A stretch of DNA of 64,000 nucleotides from Clostridiales bacterium CHKCI001 (GTDB taxonomy: Bacteria > Bacillota > Clostridia > Lachnospirales > Lachnospiraceae): positions 124,001 to 188,000 of the forward strand of contig FCNS01000038.1 of NCBI GenBank assembly GCA_900045905.1. Direction: 5' to 3'. Below, piece by piece: positions 55,130-63,586 of the stretch (positions are counted from its first letter, which is position 1; every line of letters begins with the position of its first letter). The notes under the pieces were generated by a model that was not told the DNA's origin, made no database searches, and saw nothing but the letters and a program-made list of their open reading frames with translations. The position numbers and the translations under genes are program-made.

Positions 55130-55348
55130 TTGAAAAAATTTATCTGTGGAATAATCTTATGTGTAATAGGTTTCATGTTTTCATTTGTTTGCTTTATCCG
55201 TACAATTTATAATCCATTTATGGTTTATAATGACAGTGAAGGATTACTGGCATCCTTTCTTGGGAATAATACGTTACTTCCTTTTATAATTTCTATGTTG
55301 GTACTAATAGCAGGCGTCAGTATATGTATTTATGAGGCATACAAATGA
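55130..55348 (+). CDS. Small two-helix membrane protein
   Basis: 72 residues if translated from TTG 55130, which has AGGAGGAAAG in front; a longer ATG frame from 55067 has no ribosome site. Two hydrophobic helices (about 4-26 and 48-68) with a short loop NPFMVYNDSEGLLASF. No known family. One of three small membrane proteins in a row. Confidence 0.65.
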   Translation: MKKFICGIILCVIGFMFSFVCFIRTIYNPFMVYNDSEGLLASFLGNNTLLPFIISMLVLIAGVSICIYEAYK

Positions 55349-55514
55349 TATATTAATTTAGACGGATCCTCTGTTTATTACTTTTTCAAATATTCTTGAA
55401 GCAAGATGAAAATTTTTTTAAACTATTTATAATGGTAAAAAGATTTATAATAAACATTAGGTTTGATAAAAATTCTCCAATGGTTATATAAATCATAAAA
55501 AGAGGTGAAGTAGT

Positions 55515-56015
55515 ATGAAAAAAAATATTTTTGTAGTACCAATTTTAAGTTTAGTTGCAGGTGTGATATCAAATTTAGTTTTTCGTGTTATAGTTCGGAT
55601 TATGGATATGATTATGTATATAACAACGCCAGAGGGTCAGATAATAGAATCTGGTGGTGGCTATAACTATATTATATTTGCTGTTAGTGTTGTTTTAATT
55701 ATTTTGATGGGAATTCTGTTGCGAAAATGGGATTTTGACAAAATAACAATTTTTAAATCGGTAACGGTTTTAGCTGTATATATAGTTGTTATATTGGTAG
55801 CATTTAGCATTTATTACGAAGCCACGGAAACTTCAACCCCAGGAGCAGTCCTTCTGGAAATGCGGTTAAGTTATCCATTTTCTGTCTATGAATCAATTAG
55901 AAGTATTATATTAGGTATTAATAGAAATATGATGGATTTTTGGATTGATCGAATTGCAATTGTTCTGTTTCCTTATGTTCTTGTTCTTTTTGGAAAAAGT
56001 AGGAAAGAGTCTTAA
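55515..56015 (+). CDS. Small integral membrane protein
   Basis: 166 residues with four predicted helices (about 5-30, 48-68, 78-102, 140-160) and a GGGYNY segment between the first two. AGAGGTGAAG ribosome site. No recognised domain. Its neighbours are similar small membrane proteins, so they may form one transport or immunity unit, but that is a guess. Confidence 0.7.
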   Translation: MKKNIFVVPILSLVAGVISNLVFRVIVRIMDMIMYITTPEGQIIESGGGYNYIIFAVSVVLIILMGILLRKWDFDKITIFKSVTVLAVYIVVILVAFSIYYEATETSTPGAVLLEMRLSYPFSVYESIRSIILGINRNMMDFWIDRIAIVLFPYVLVLFGKSRKES

Positions 56016-56131
56016 TAAGTGATTTGTGGTGGGATGTTGACAAAGATAGGATTCTCTTTGCATATCACAATAATAGTGTGAATAGGGAGATAAAAACCGT
56101 TAAAAAGAGCAATAGGGAAAGGAGAAAAACA

Positions 56132-56362
56132 ATGCCTTTATTCAGAAAAATAAGTATAATTATTTTGTGCATTTTATGCGTTCTTCAAATAGTTTTTAGT
56201 AATCAAGGAAAGACTGGGATAACTGCTATTCTATCTATAGTGTCACTGTGTTGCATGATAGGATCAGATGTAATATATTCTAATAAGAAAAAGAAGGAGC
56301 AGTATAGAAAAGAATTTGATGAAAAATATCGAAAAGGAGAAAATTATTTGGATCGAGATTAA
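56132..56362 (+). CDS. Small two-helix membrane protein with charged tail
   Basis: 76 residues from ATG 56132 (AAAGGAG before it); the frame is open 36 codons further up without a site. Two helices (about 5-22 and 30-48) and a strongly charged C-terminal tail NKKKKEQYRKEFDEKYRKG. No family known. Last gene before a terminator. Confidence 0.7.
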   Translation: MPLFRKISIIILCILCVLQIVFSNQGKTGITAILSIVSLCCMIGSDVIYSNKKKKEQYRKEFDEKYRKGENYLDRD

Positions 56363-56378
56363 GTTGAATTAGGTAATA

Positions 56379-56421
56379 CAGAAAATACGAACTGTCTTTT
56401 AGGATGGTTCGTATTTTTCTG
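56379..56421 (+). terminator. Terminator after the small membrane-protein genes
   Basis: AAATACGAAC (56383-56392) pairs perfectly with GTTCGTATTT (56407-56416); flanking CAGA/TCTG can extend the stem. T tract TTTTTC follows. Confidence 0.8.
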
Positions 56422-56433
56422 TGAAGGTAAAAA

Positions 56434-56477
56434 ATCTACATAGATTTTACATAAATTTGATGAAAATTTGATAGAAG
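56434..56477 (+). promoter_or_regulatory. Candidate Pho box upstream of alkaline phosphatase
   Basis: Four 11-base units in register: ATCTACATAGA, TTTTACATAAA, TTTGATGAAAA, TTTGATAGAAG. PhoP/PhoB sites are made of such 11-bp phased direct repeats. They lie 230 bases before the alkaline phosphatase start, so a promoter and leader would be in between. Confidence 0.5.
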
Positions 56478-56704
56478 AGAAGTGCTCTTTTTTTTATACT
56501 TAGTTTCGAGTAGGAATGAAGTCTTCTTTTTCTCATTAGGATTACATAGATATCTGGCATAAATAGAGAGACAGAAAGCAATACTTATATTTAGAAGATT
56601 GGGAAGGCTTCAACCTGCATCATGGAGGATTCAGTGAAGAGAATAAAAATAATTACTTTGCTGGGAAAAATGATTGAAAGAAAGAGAAATTTTAGGAGGA
56701 AATT

Positions 56705-58348
56705 ATGAGGAAAAGAGCACTGGCATTGTTAATGACAGCAACGATGATGACAGGAATATTGGCTGGATGTGGAAATGGGGAGAGTGCACAGAACACGACA
56801 GCTGCTTCGACAACAGGTAAAACGACAGAGAGTACAGATGAGGCAAATGCAGAAGCATCAACACAGACAGCAGAAGCTCCAAAATATGTCTTTTTATTTA
56901 TTGGAGATGGTATGAGTTATCCTCAAGTACAGCTTACCAATTACTTCCTTAGTGCAAATGCAGCAGAAGGTAATGCTGAAACAGTAACCGTAGAAGATGA
57001 GGAGAAGACCATTCTTTCTAGCAAAAATAATCTGACAATGATGAATTTTCCTGTAGCTGGTTCTGCACAGACTTATGACAGTACTTCCTTTGCACCAGAC
57101 TCTGCTTCTACAGCAACTTCGATTGCAACAGGAAATAAAACTTGGAGTGGAAGTATTAATGTAAGTGAGGACTTTACACAAGAATATGAAACAATTGCAG
57201 AGAAGTTAAAAGCGCAGAAAGATTATAAAATCGGAATTATTTCCAGTGTTAATTTAAATCATGCAACACCAGCTGCTTTTTATGCACATCAAGCTTCTAG
57301 AAACAGTTATTATGAAATCGGACAGGAATTAGTGGAAAGTGGATTTGACTATTTTGCTGGTGGAGCATTGTTAAGCCCAACTGGAGAAGATGAAAGCCAG
57401 AAAGACTTATATACAATTGCAGAAGAAGCTGGATATAAAGTAGTAAGAACACAGGCAGAAGCAGAAAGCTTAACAGCAGAAGATGGAAAGGCAATTGTAA
57501 TTGATGAACATCTGGCTGACAGTGATTCTATGTCCTATCAGATTGACCTTCAGGATGGACAATGGGCATTGGCAGATTATGTAAAGAAGGGAATCGAAGT
57601 ATTAGATAATGAAGAAGGCTTCTTTATGATGGTAGAAGGTGGTAAGATTGACTGGGCATGTCATGCAAATGATGCTACATCTACAATCACAGATACAATT
57701 GCTTTGGATAATGCAGTACAGGAAGCTGTAAAGTTCTATGAAGAAAATCCAGATGAAACGTTAATCATTGTAACAGGTGACCATGAAACAGGTGGTTTAA
57801 CGATTGGTTATGCTGGAACAGACTATGATACCTTCCTTACAAACTTTAATAACCAAAAAATTTCTTTTGCAAAGTTTGATTCTGATTATGTAGCAAATTA
57901 TAAGCAGAATAAAACTGATTTTGAGACAGTAATGAAAGATGTAACAGAATTATTTGGTTTAAAAGTTCCAGAAGTAGAAGGAGCTGCTACAACTGCTCAA
58001 AAGGATAGTGCAGATCAGCATCCAGAATCCAACAATGATGGAAGTCTTGTAATGACTCAGTATGAATATGATCAATTAAGGGCTGCCTATGATACAACTA
58101 TGACTCGAACAGGAGAAGAAGAAGAGTTTGCTCAGGATGAATATGTGAAATATGGAAGTTATGAACCATTAACCGTTACAATTACACATATTTTAAATAA
58201 TAAGAGTGGAATTAACTTCGGTTCTTATGCACATACTGGTTTACCAGTTGGAGTATTTGTACAGGGTGTAGGTCAAGAACAATTTGAAGGTTATTACGAT
58301 AATACAGAAATTTATGAAAAAATGGCAGAATTAACAGGAGTGAATTAA
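56705..58348 (+). CDS. phoA: Alkaline phosphatase lipoprotein
   Basis: 547 residues. Lipoprotein signal with ILAGCGNG (cysteine about 22) and a Thr/Ser-rich linker. The alkaline phosphatase fold has FIGDGMSYPQ (metal Asp), the catalytic Ser in PDSASTATS, and TGDHETGGL (metal ligands). It releases phosphate from organic esters at the outer face of the membrane. Phosphate-starvation control is suggested by the 11-base repeats upstream. Followed at seven bases by yibE/F. Confidence 0.93.
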   Translation: MRKRALALLMTATMMTGILAGCGNGESAQNTTAASTTGKTTESTDEANAEASTQTAEAPKYVFLFIGDGMSYPQVQLTNYFLSANAAEGNAETVTVEDEEKTILSSKNNLTMMNFPVAGSAQTYDSTSFAPDSASTATSIATGNKTWSGSINVSEDFTQEYETIAEKLKAQKDYKIGIISSVNLNHATPAAFYAHQASRNSYYEIGQELVESGFDYFAGGALLSPTGEDESQKDLYTIAEEAGYKVVRTQAEAESLTAEDGKAIVIDEHLADSDSMSYQIDLQDGQWALADYVKKGIEVLDNEEGFFMMVEGGKIDWACHANDATSTITDTIALDNAVQEAVKFYEENPDETLIIVTGDHETGGLTIGYAGTDYDTFLTNFNNQKISFAKFDSDYVANYKQNKTDFETVMKDVTELFGLKVPEVEGAATTAQKDSADQHPESNNDGSLVMTQYEYDQLRAAYDTTMTRTGEEEEFAQDEYVKYGSYEPLTVTITHILNNKSGINFGSYAHTGLPVGVFVQGVGQEQFEGYYDNTEIYEKMAELTGVN

Positions 58349-58355
58349 GAATAAG

Positions 58356-59537
58356 ATGAAGCAGCGTGTATTTTTTCAAAAGCAGAAATCCATGCTCCTG
58401 ACCATGCTAATTGGCATCTTGTTGATTGGTATCCTCATAGCAATTCCAACAGGCTATGAGGATGCCTTAATTTATCAAGGTACGGAAAGGGCGACAGGAG
58501 AAGTAATTCAAGTCAATAATACAGCAATTAAGTCTTCTGGATTAATCCAGTCAGGAGAGCAATCCTGTACAATGATTATTCAAGATGGAATTTTTAAAGG
58601 ACGAGAAGTTACAGGAGTAAATTTTCTAAGTGGATCATTGGAAAAGGACAAGATTTATAAAGAGGGAGATAAGGCACTTGTAACAATTAGTCATGAGGGA
58701 GATCAAATCACCTCAATCGTTATGTCGGATCATTATCGCTTGGATAAAGAAGTGATTCTGCTGCTGGCATTTGCAGTGCTGCTAATCGTTGTTGCAGGAA
58801 AAAATGGATTTTTAGCAATTTTTTCGTTTGCGATTACGATTCTTACGATATGGAAAATATTAGTACCTTGTTATTTAAATGGATATTCTCCAGTTTGGAC
58901 AGGGATTTTAATTACGACATTTATTACAGCTGTTATTATCTATTTCGTTTATGGGTTTGATAGAAGAACAATTACAGCGATTTTAGGTTCCCTACTTGGA
59001 ATTTTTACTACTTGTATACTTGGAATGCTTTTTACAGATTTGTTTAAGATCAATGGAGCGGTTATGCCAGATTCAGAGTCTTTGCTTTATAGTGGATTTC
59101 AACACTTAGACTTAACATCTATTTTTATGAGTAGTATTTTTATCGGAGCATCTGGAGCAATGATTGATCTTTCTGTGGATATTACATCAGCGATTCATGA
59201 AGTAGTGGAAAAGAAACCAGATATTACATGGAAAGAAGCGGCCAAATCAGGTATGAATGTAGGACGTGCAGCGATGGGAACGATGACTACTACATTATTA
59301 CTTGCTTATTCAGGCGGATATATTACACTTTTAATGGTATTTATGGCGCAGGGAACACCGATTGATCATATTTTGAATTATAAGTATGTAGCGGCTGAAG
59401 TATTGGATACCGTAGTAGGAAGTTTTGGGCTTGTAACGGTTGCTCCATTTACAGTGCTCGTAGCAGGAATTTTGCTTACACACAGAGAGAAGAAAACCGT
59501 TCTTACAACACAAAAAATAAGGCAACAAGAAAATTAA
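58356..59537 (+). CDS. YibE/F family membrane protein
   Basis: 393 residues: one N-terminal helix (about 15-32), an external domain of about 100 residues, then six or seven helices. GYSPVWTGILITTFITAV and SVDITSAIHEVVEKKPDITWKEAAKSG are typical of YibE/F. Function not established; sometimes linked to drug or stress export. Cotranscribed with the alkaline phosphatase seven bases before, so it may have a phosphate-linked or membrane role. Confidence 0.9.
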   Translation: MKQRVFFQKQKSMLLTMLIGILLIGILIAIPTGYEDALIYQGTERATGEVIQVNNTAIKSSGLIQSGEQSCTMIIQDGIFKGREVTGVNFLSGSLEKDKIYKEGDKALVTISHEGDQITSIVMSDHYRLDKEVILLLAFAVLLIVVAGKNGFLAIFSFAITILTIWKILVPCYLNGYSPVWTGILITTFITAVIIYFVYGFDRRTITAILGSLLGIFTTCILGMLFTDLFKINGAVMPDSESLLYSGFQHLDLTSIFMSSIFIGASGAMIDLSVDITSAIHEVVEKKPDITWKEAAKSGMNVGRAAMGTMTTTLLLAYSGGYITLLMVFMAQGTPIDHILNYKYVAAEVLDTVVGSFGLVTVAPFTVLVAGILLTHREKKTVLTTQKIRQQEN

Positions 59538-59596
59538 TATAGAAAAACTCTAACATGAAAACCTTAGCCTCTGAAATAGGTATTTATGAGGGCATC

Positions 59597-59640
59597 AAAG
59601 ACTCTTGCCAGTTATTGTCAACGGCAAGAGTCTTTGTGTA
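59597..59640 (+). terminator. Terminator after yibE/F
   Basis: AAAGACTCTTGCC (59597-59609) pairs perfectly with GGCAAGAGTCTTT (59623-59635), 13 bp, 60 bases after the stop. Confidence 0.85.
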
Positions 59641-59785
59641 TAAAATCAAATTTGGTTTTGAACTAAACGAATAAATAAAATAGAGTATAATGAAATTAGG
59701 ATTTATTAGGAATAGAAGAGAGGATAAAAAAGATTTACCTATCTCTGAATTTATGTTACAGTAAAGGTGAGATTGAGAGGCAAAT

Positions 59786-60601
59786 ATGAAGAGGGATTTA
59801 CATTTACATACGTATTGTTCAGATGGATGTTATGAGGTAGAAGAGGTAGTAAAAAAAGCAAAAGAGTATGGACTGGAACAAATTGCAATTACAGATCATG
59901 ATACAATAGAAGGGATTATCAGGGCTAGGTTGTGCGCAGGAGAAGAAATAGAATGTATCTCAGGGATTGAATTCACCTGTCAAGATCAATTATTTTCAGG
60001 GCAAGAAGAACGCTATAGCATTCATTTACTTGGATATGGATTTGATGAAACAAATTTAAAACTTTGCAAACGATTAGAAAAGAGAAACATGCAGGTAAGA
60101 GCGTGTTATAAAGAATTACTCCATTCTTTGAGGCAATATGGAATAGATTGTTGCATCGAACAAGTCCCAATTAGTTGGGGGACTGTGATGCAGCTGAGGG
60201 ATATTCAAACGTATTTATCAAATAAATTTTCAGAGAATCCTAAGATAATGGAAGCAAAACATATGGTGGCTTCGTATGCAGAATCATTGATCAAATGGAA
60301 TATACCAGTGGAAGAGGCGATTCAATTGGTTCATGAAGCAGGAGGAAAGGCGGTTTGGGCACATCCATTTTGTGTCTACCAGCAATTTCAAAAGAGAAAA
60401 ATTTCATTTATGACAGTACAAAAACTTTTGGATGCTTTACAGAAAATGGGGGTAGATGGAATAGAAGCAGATTATTTGGATTTCTCGGAGCAAGAGAGAA
60501 AAGTATTAAGAGAGGAAGCGAAGAAACGGATGCTTTTTATTACAGCAGGAAGTGATTTTCATGGAAAAGCGGGAAGAGATCGAATGATAAATGTTTTGTA
60601 A
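59786..60601 (+). CDS. PHP-domain phosphoesterase
   Basis: 271 residues. PHP metal motifs: DLHLHTYCSDG, ITDHDTIEG, GIEFTC, HLLGYGFD, VWAHPF and GSDFHGK, covering all expected His/Asp/Glu ligands. Stand-alone proteins of this kind (YciV-like) hydrolyse nucleoside 3',5'-bisphosphates or act on RNA ends; histidinol-phosphatase is less likely because the sequence fits the former group better. Single-gene unit. Cytosolic. Confidence 0.88.
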   Translation: MKRDLHLHTYCSDGCYEVEEVVKKAKEYGLEQIAITDHDTIEGIIRARLCAGEEIECISGIEFTCQDQLFSGQEERYSIHLLGYGFDETNLKLCKRLEKRNMQVRACYKELLHSLRQYGIDCCIEQVPISWGTVMQLRDIQTYLSNKFSENPKIMEAKHMVASYAESLIKWNIPVEEAIQLVHEAGGKAVWAHPFCVYQQFQKRKISFMTVQKLLDALQKMGVDGIEADYLDFSEQERKVLREEAKKRMLFITAGSDFHGKAGRDRMINVL

Positions 60602-60747
60602 AAATAAAATAATTCATTTTAAGTAATTATTTTGAACGCTTTACTTGATAGGTTTACAAGGAATAACTTGTGAAAATAGAAAAATTATGATACAGTAAAA
60701 ATAATAGAATATTGTAAGAAATAAGAATAAGGAGAGTGTATTTATTG

Positions 60748-60975
60748 ATGATGTTTTTTCATAAAAAGAAGCAAGAAATAACAGGGAGTTATGATCGAAC
60801 AAAGAAAATTCCTGTGATCCGAAGCAGCATTTGTACGGGAGAAAAAGTTGCTGGTTTTAAGGATATTGCTACAGGAAAGTTTGAAGATCTGATCTGTATT
60901 CGTACCGATAAGGATCTAGAATTGTTTTTAAAGTCATATGGGATTAAAGAAGAAGAGATAAAGAAAGAATACTAG
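60748..60975 (+). CDS. Small conserved-looking protein, unknown function
   Basis: 75 residues from ATG 60748 (AAGGAGAG before it; ATG 60751 and GTG 60736 are other starts). Basic N-terminus, then IPVIRSSICTGEKVAGFKD and ICIRTDKDLELFLKSYGI, which look conserved; one cysteine in CTGE. No membrane helix. I know of similar uncharacterised Lachnospiraceae proteins but no function. Confidence 0.7.
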   Translation: MMFFHKKKQEITGSYDRTKKIPVIRSSICTGEKVAGFKDIATGKFEDLICIRTDKDLELFLKSYGIKEEEIKKEY

Positions 60976-61021
60976 AATATTATGGTGTCATTCCATTTCA
61001 TGAAAGTATTCCATTTATATG

Positions 61022-61071
61022 ATATGCGGCGCTAAAAGGGAATCATTGCATTCTCATCTGGCGCCGCATAT
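61022..61071. terminator. GC-rich hairpin between convergent genes
   Basis: ATATGCGGCGC (61022-61032) pairs perfectly with GCGCCGCATAT (61061-61071), 11 bp, with an inner GAAT/ATTC stem. No T tract on either side. It lies between convergent ends and could block transcription from both directions. A second hairpin (ATAACAAAAG with CTTTTGTTAT, 61086-61110) overlaps the phosphofructokinase stop. Confidence 0.6.
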
Positions 61072-61106
61072 AAGTTGTTGTAGTGATAACAAAAGAGTTC
61101 CTTTTG

Positions 61107-62336
61107 TTATTTGAGTGTTAGGTGCATTGGAATACCATTTTGATAACGAACATTAACTTCACCTTGAATTAAAGGAACGAGATAATTCATCAATTCAGGG
61201 GTGATATCATTGCCAGCTTCGTTAATCCATGAAAGAGGAATCTTTTTTTCATGATTTGCGATTTGCTCAATTGGGATGGAAAATGTTTCAATTTTATAAT
61301 CTTTTGTTGGAAGACGGCGAATGGCACTCATTTCTCCAGTTTTTCCTTCTAACATGGCAATTACTGCTTTGGAGCCAAGCATATAAGATTCTTCTAAGTC
61401 AGTTGCGCTGGCAATATGTCCAGCTGCACGTTGCATAAGATTTAATTCGATTGAGCGTACTTTGCAGCCGATTGCATTGCGAATCATTTCTTCTAAGGAG
61501 CGCGCGGCTCCTGCGATATACTTATGGCCAAAATTATCAACTTGACCTGATTGAGTTTGCTCTGAAATATAGATTCCGTTTTTGTCATGAATTCCTTCAC
61601 TTACGGCGATAAGAACAGAGGATTGTGTTTCTAATTTGTCTCGTACATCATTTAAAAATTGTTCACAAGAAAATGGACGTTCGCAAAGATAGATCAGATC
61701 AGGACCTTTTCCACCACAGAGTCTTGCAAGAGCAGAAGATGCAGTAAGCCATCCTGCATTACGTCCCATTACTTCTACTACTGTGACGCTTTTTTGCATG
61801 TATGCATTGGTATCACAAACAAGCTCTGCAAAAGTAGTGGCAATGTATTTTGCAGCGGATCCAAATCCAGGGCAATGGTCTGTTCCCATTAAATCATTGT
61901 CGATGGTTTTAGGAGCTCCCATAATAAAGATATCAGAAATTTCTTTTTGGTTTAAATATTGACTCAGCTTCATAACGGTATCCATAGAGTCATTTCCGCC
62001 GATATAAACAAAGTATCCAATATTATATTTGCGGAAAACGTCCAGAATTTTTTGATATTCTTCTTCGCAAACTTTATAGTCTTCTAGCTTATAACGACAA
62101 GAACCCAAGGCAGCGGAAGGGGTTTGACAGAGTAAATTGATGGCATCCGTATTAGGAATTTTTTCTGTCAAGTTAACAAAAGTCTCCTTCATTACTCCTT
62201 CAATTCCATTGAAAGCGCCATAAACCGTATCGATTTGTTCACTAATTTGAGCTTGAGATAATACTCCTGCTAAAGTGGCATTGATTGCTGCCGTAGGACC
62301 GCCAGATTGACCTACCAGTAAATTTTTTTTCGTCAT
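61107..62336 (-). CDS. pfp: Pyrophosphate-dependent 6-phosphofructokinase
   Basis: 409 residues, the length of PPi-type enzymes (ATP types are ~320). Active-site motifs GQSGGPTAAINA, YIGGNDSMDT, PKTIDNDL and VEVMGRNAGW. Asp in GGNDS at the place where ATP enzymes have Gly, and Lys in PKTIDND, are the known marks of pyrophosphate use. It would phosphorylate fructose-6-phosphate reversibly with PPi. The stop codon lies in a hairpin. Gene stands alone, divergent from the glycosylase gene. Confidence 0.9.
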   Translation of the reverse strand: MTKKNLLVGQSGGPTAAINATLAGVLSQAQISEQIDTVYGAFNGIEGVMKETFVNLTEKIPNTDAINLLCQTPSAALGSCRYKLEDYKVCEEEYQKILDVFRKYNIGYFVYIGGNDSMDTVMKLSQYLNQKEISDIFIMGAPKTIDNDLMGTDHCPGFGSAAKYIATTFAELVCDTNAYMQKSVTVVEVMGRNAGWLTASSALARLCGGKGPDLIYLCERPFSCEQFLNDVRDKLETQSSVLIAVSEGIHDKNGIYISEQTQSGQVDNFGHKYIAGAARSLEEMIRNAIGCKVRSIELNLMQRAAGHIASATDLEESYMLGSKAVIAMLEGKTGEMSAIRRLPTKDYKIETFSIPIEQIANHEKKIPLSWINEAGNDITPELMNYLVPLIQGEVNVRYQNGIPMHLTLK

Positions 62337-62443
62337 CTAGTAGACTCCTCTCAATTGTATAATTGTTGTATATATTGATTATAACATATTTCAAATGTAC
62401 TGACCACAAAAAAATAAGAAAGGGAATAGGAAAATAAAAAATT

Positions 62444-63256
62444 ATGATAAAAGAAGTAATTCCATATATGGACTTAAAACAAATTTGTTACTCTGGACAA
62501 TGCTTTCGAATGAATGAATTAGAAGCAAATAAGTATGAGTTAATCGCATTGGGACGTTATTTGGAAATAGAACAAAATGGAGAAGAATTTTTCTTCTCAT
62601 GTGATGAAAAAGAATTTGAATCAATATGGGCAGATTATTTTGATCTGAAAACGGATTATGAAGGAATCATGAATCATATTGAAAAGGAGGATAACTATTT
62701 AAGAGAAGCCGCAAAATTGGGAAGAGGGATTCGGATTTTACGTCAAGATTTATGGGAGATGATTATAACATTTATTATTTCACAACAAAACAATATTCCA
62801 AGAATCCGTAAATGTATTAATCTAATTTGTGAACAATATGGAGAGGAAAAGAAGACAGATAAGGAGAAACGATATTACGATTTCCCAACACCAGAGGCTC
62901 TTGCTAATGCGAGTGAAGAAGAATTAAAAGCATGTAATTTAGGGTATCGGAGTCGTTATATTAAAAGGACTGCGTGGAGTGTGGTGCATAATGAAATTTG
63001 TCTACCAGAACTTTATACAATGAATCATACGGACGCGAAAAAGGCATTATTAAAGCTATATGGAGTGGGAAATAAAGTAGCAGATTGTATTTGTCTGTTT
63101 GCACTACATCATGTAGAAGCATTTCCAATTGATACTCATATACAGCAAGTTTTAAACAGAGAATATCCAAATGGTTTTAATTTGGAACATTATAAAGAAT
63201 ATGCAGGAATTTTACAGCAATATATGTTTCATTATGAAATTAATAAAGATAAATAA
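62444..63256 (+). CDS. 8-oxoguanine DNA glycosylase (OGG-like)
   Basis: 270 residues. The N-terminal beta domain of OGG type (SGQCFRMNE to FFFSCDEKEF) is followed by a helix-hairpin-helix domain with the catalytic lysine in LYGVGNKVADCICLF and aspartate in AFPIDTHIQQVL. FIISQQNNIPRIRKCINL is also typical. It excises oxidised guanine from DNA and nicks the strand. No Fe-S cluster, unlike Nth. Ribosome site weak; start at ATG 62444. Confidence 0.9.
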   Translation: MIKEVIPYMDLKQICYSGQCFRMNELEANKYELIALGRYLEIEQNGEEFFFSCDEKEFESIWADYFDLKTDYEGIMNHIEKEDNYLREAAKLGRGIRILRQDLWEMIITFIISQQNNIPRIRKCINLICEQYGEEKKTDKEKRYYDFPTPEALANASEEELKACNLGYRSRYIKRTAWSVVHNEICLPELYTMNHTDAKKALLKLYGVGNKVADCICLFALHHVEAFPIDTHIQQVLNREYPNGFNLEHYKEYAGILQQYMFHYEINKDK

Positions 63257-63586
63257 GAATTATAGTTTTGTAGATAAAATGAGACTTTTAAAGGAATAGA
63301 ATAAATGAAAAGATTGTTAAATAATCTTATAGTCAATAATTCATGAAAGACTAAGATTTATAAGAAAGAAAAATTGTAGAAATAATACAGAAAATATATT
63401 CGATAACTTGATGTATCAATGTTATAAATGTAAAAAATACACAAAAAACTATGATTTTTACAGTGATTCTATTATAATTCCACTATCAAACAGGAGAGAA
63501 TCTGTGATAAACTAAAAACATGAAATACACAAGGACTTAAGAGTTAAAAAAACTAGTGCTTGTAGAAAGAAAGGATGAGAAGAAGT
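63257..63586 (+). other. A+T-rich gap before the GH85 gene
   Basis: 330 bases with no gene. A TATAAT lies at 63473-63478 without a good -35 partner, and the last part is the leader of the GH85 gene with AGAAAGGATGAG. No hairpin of note and no operator I recognise. Confidence 0.5.
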
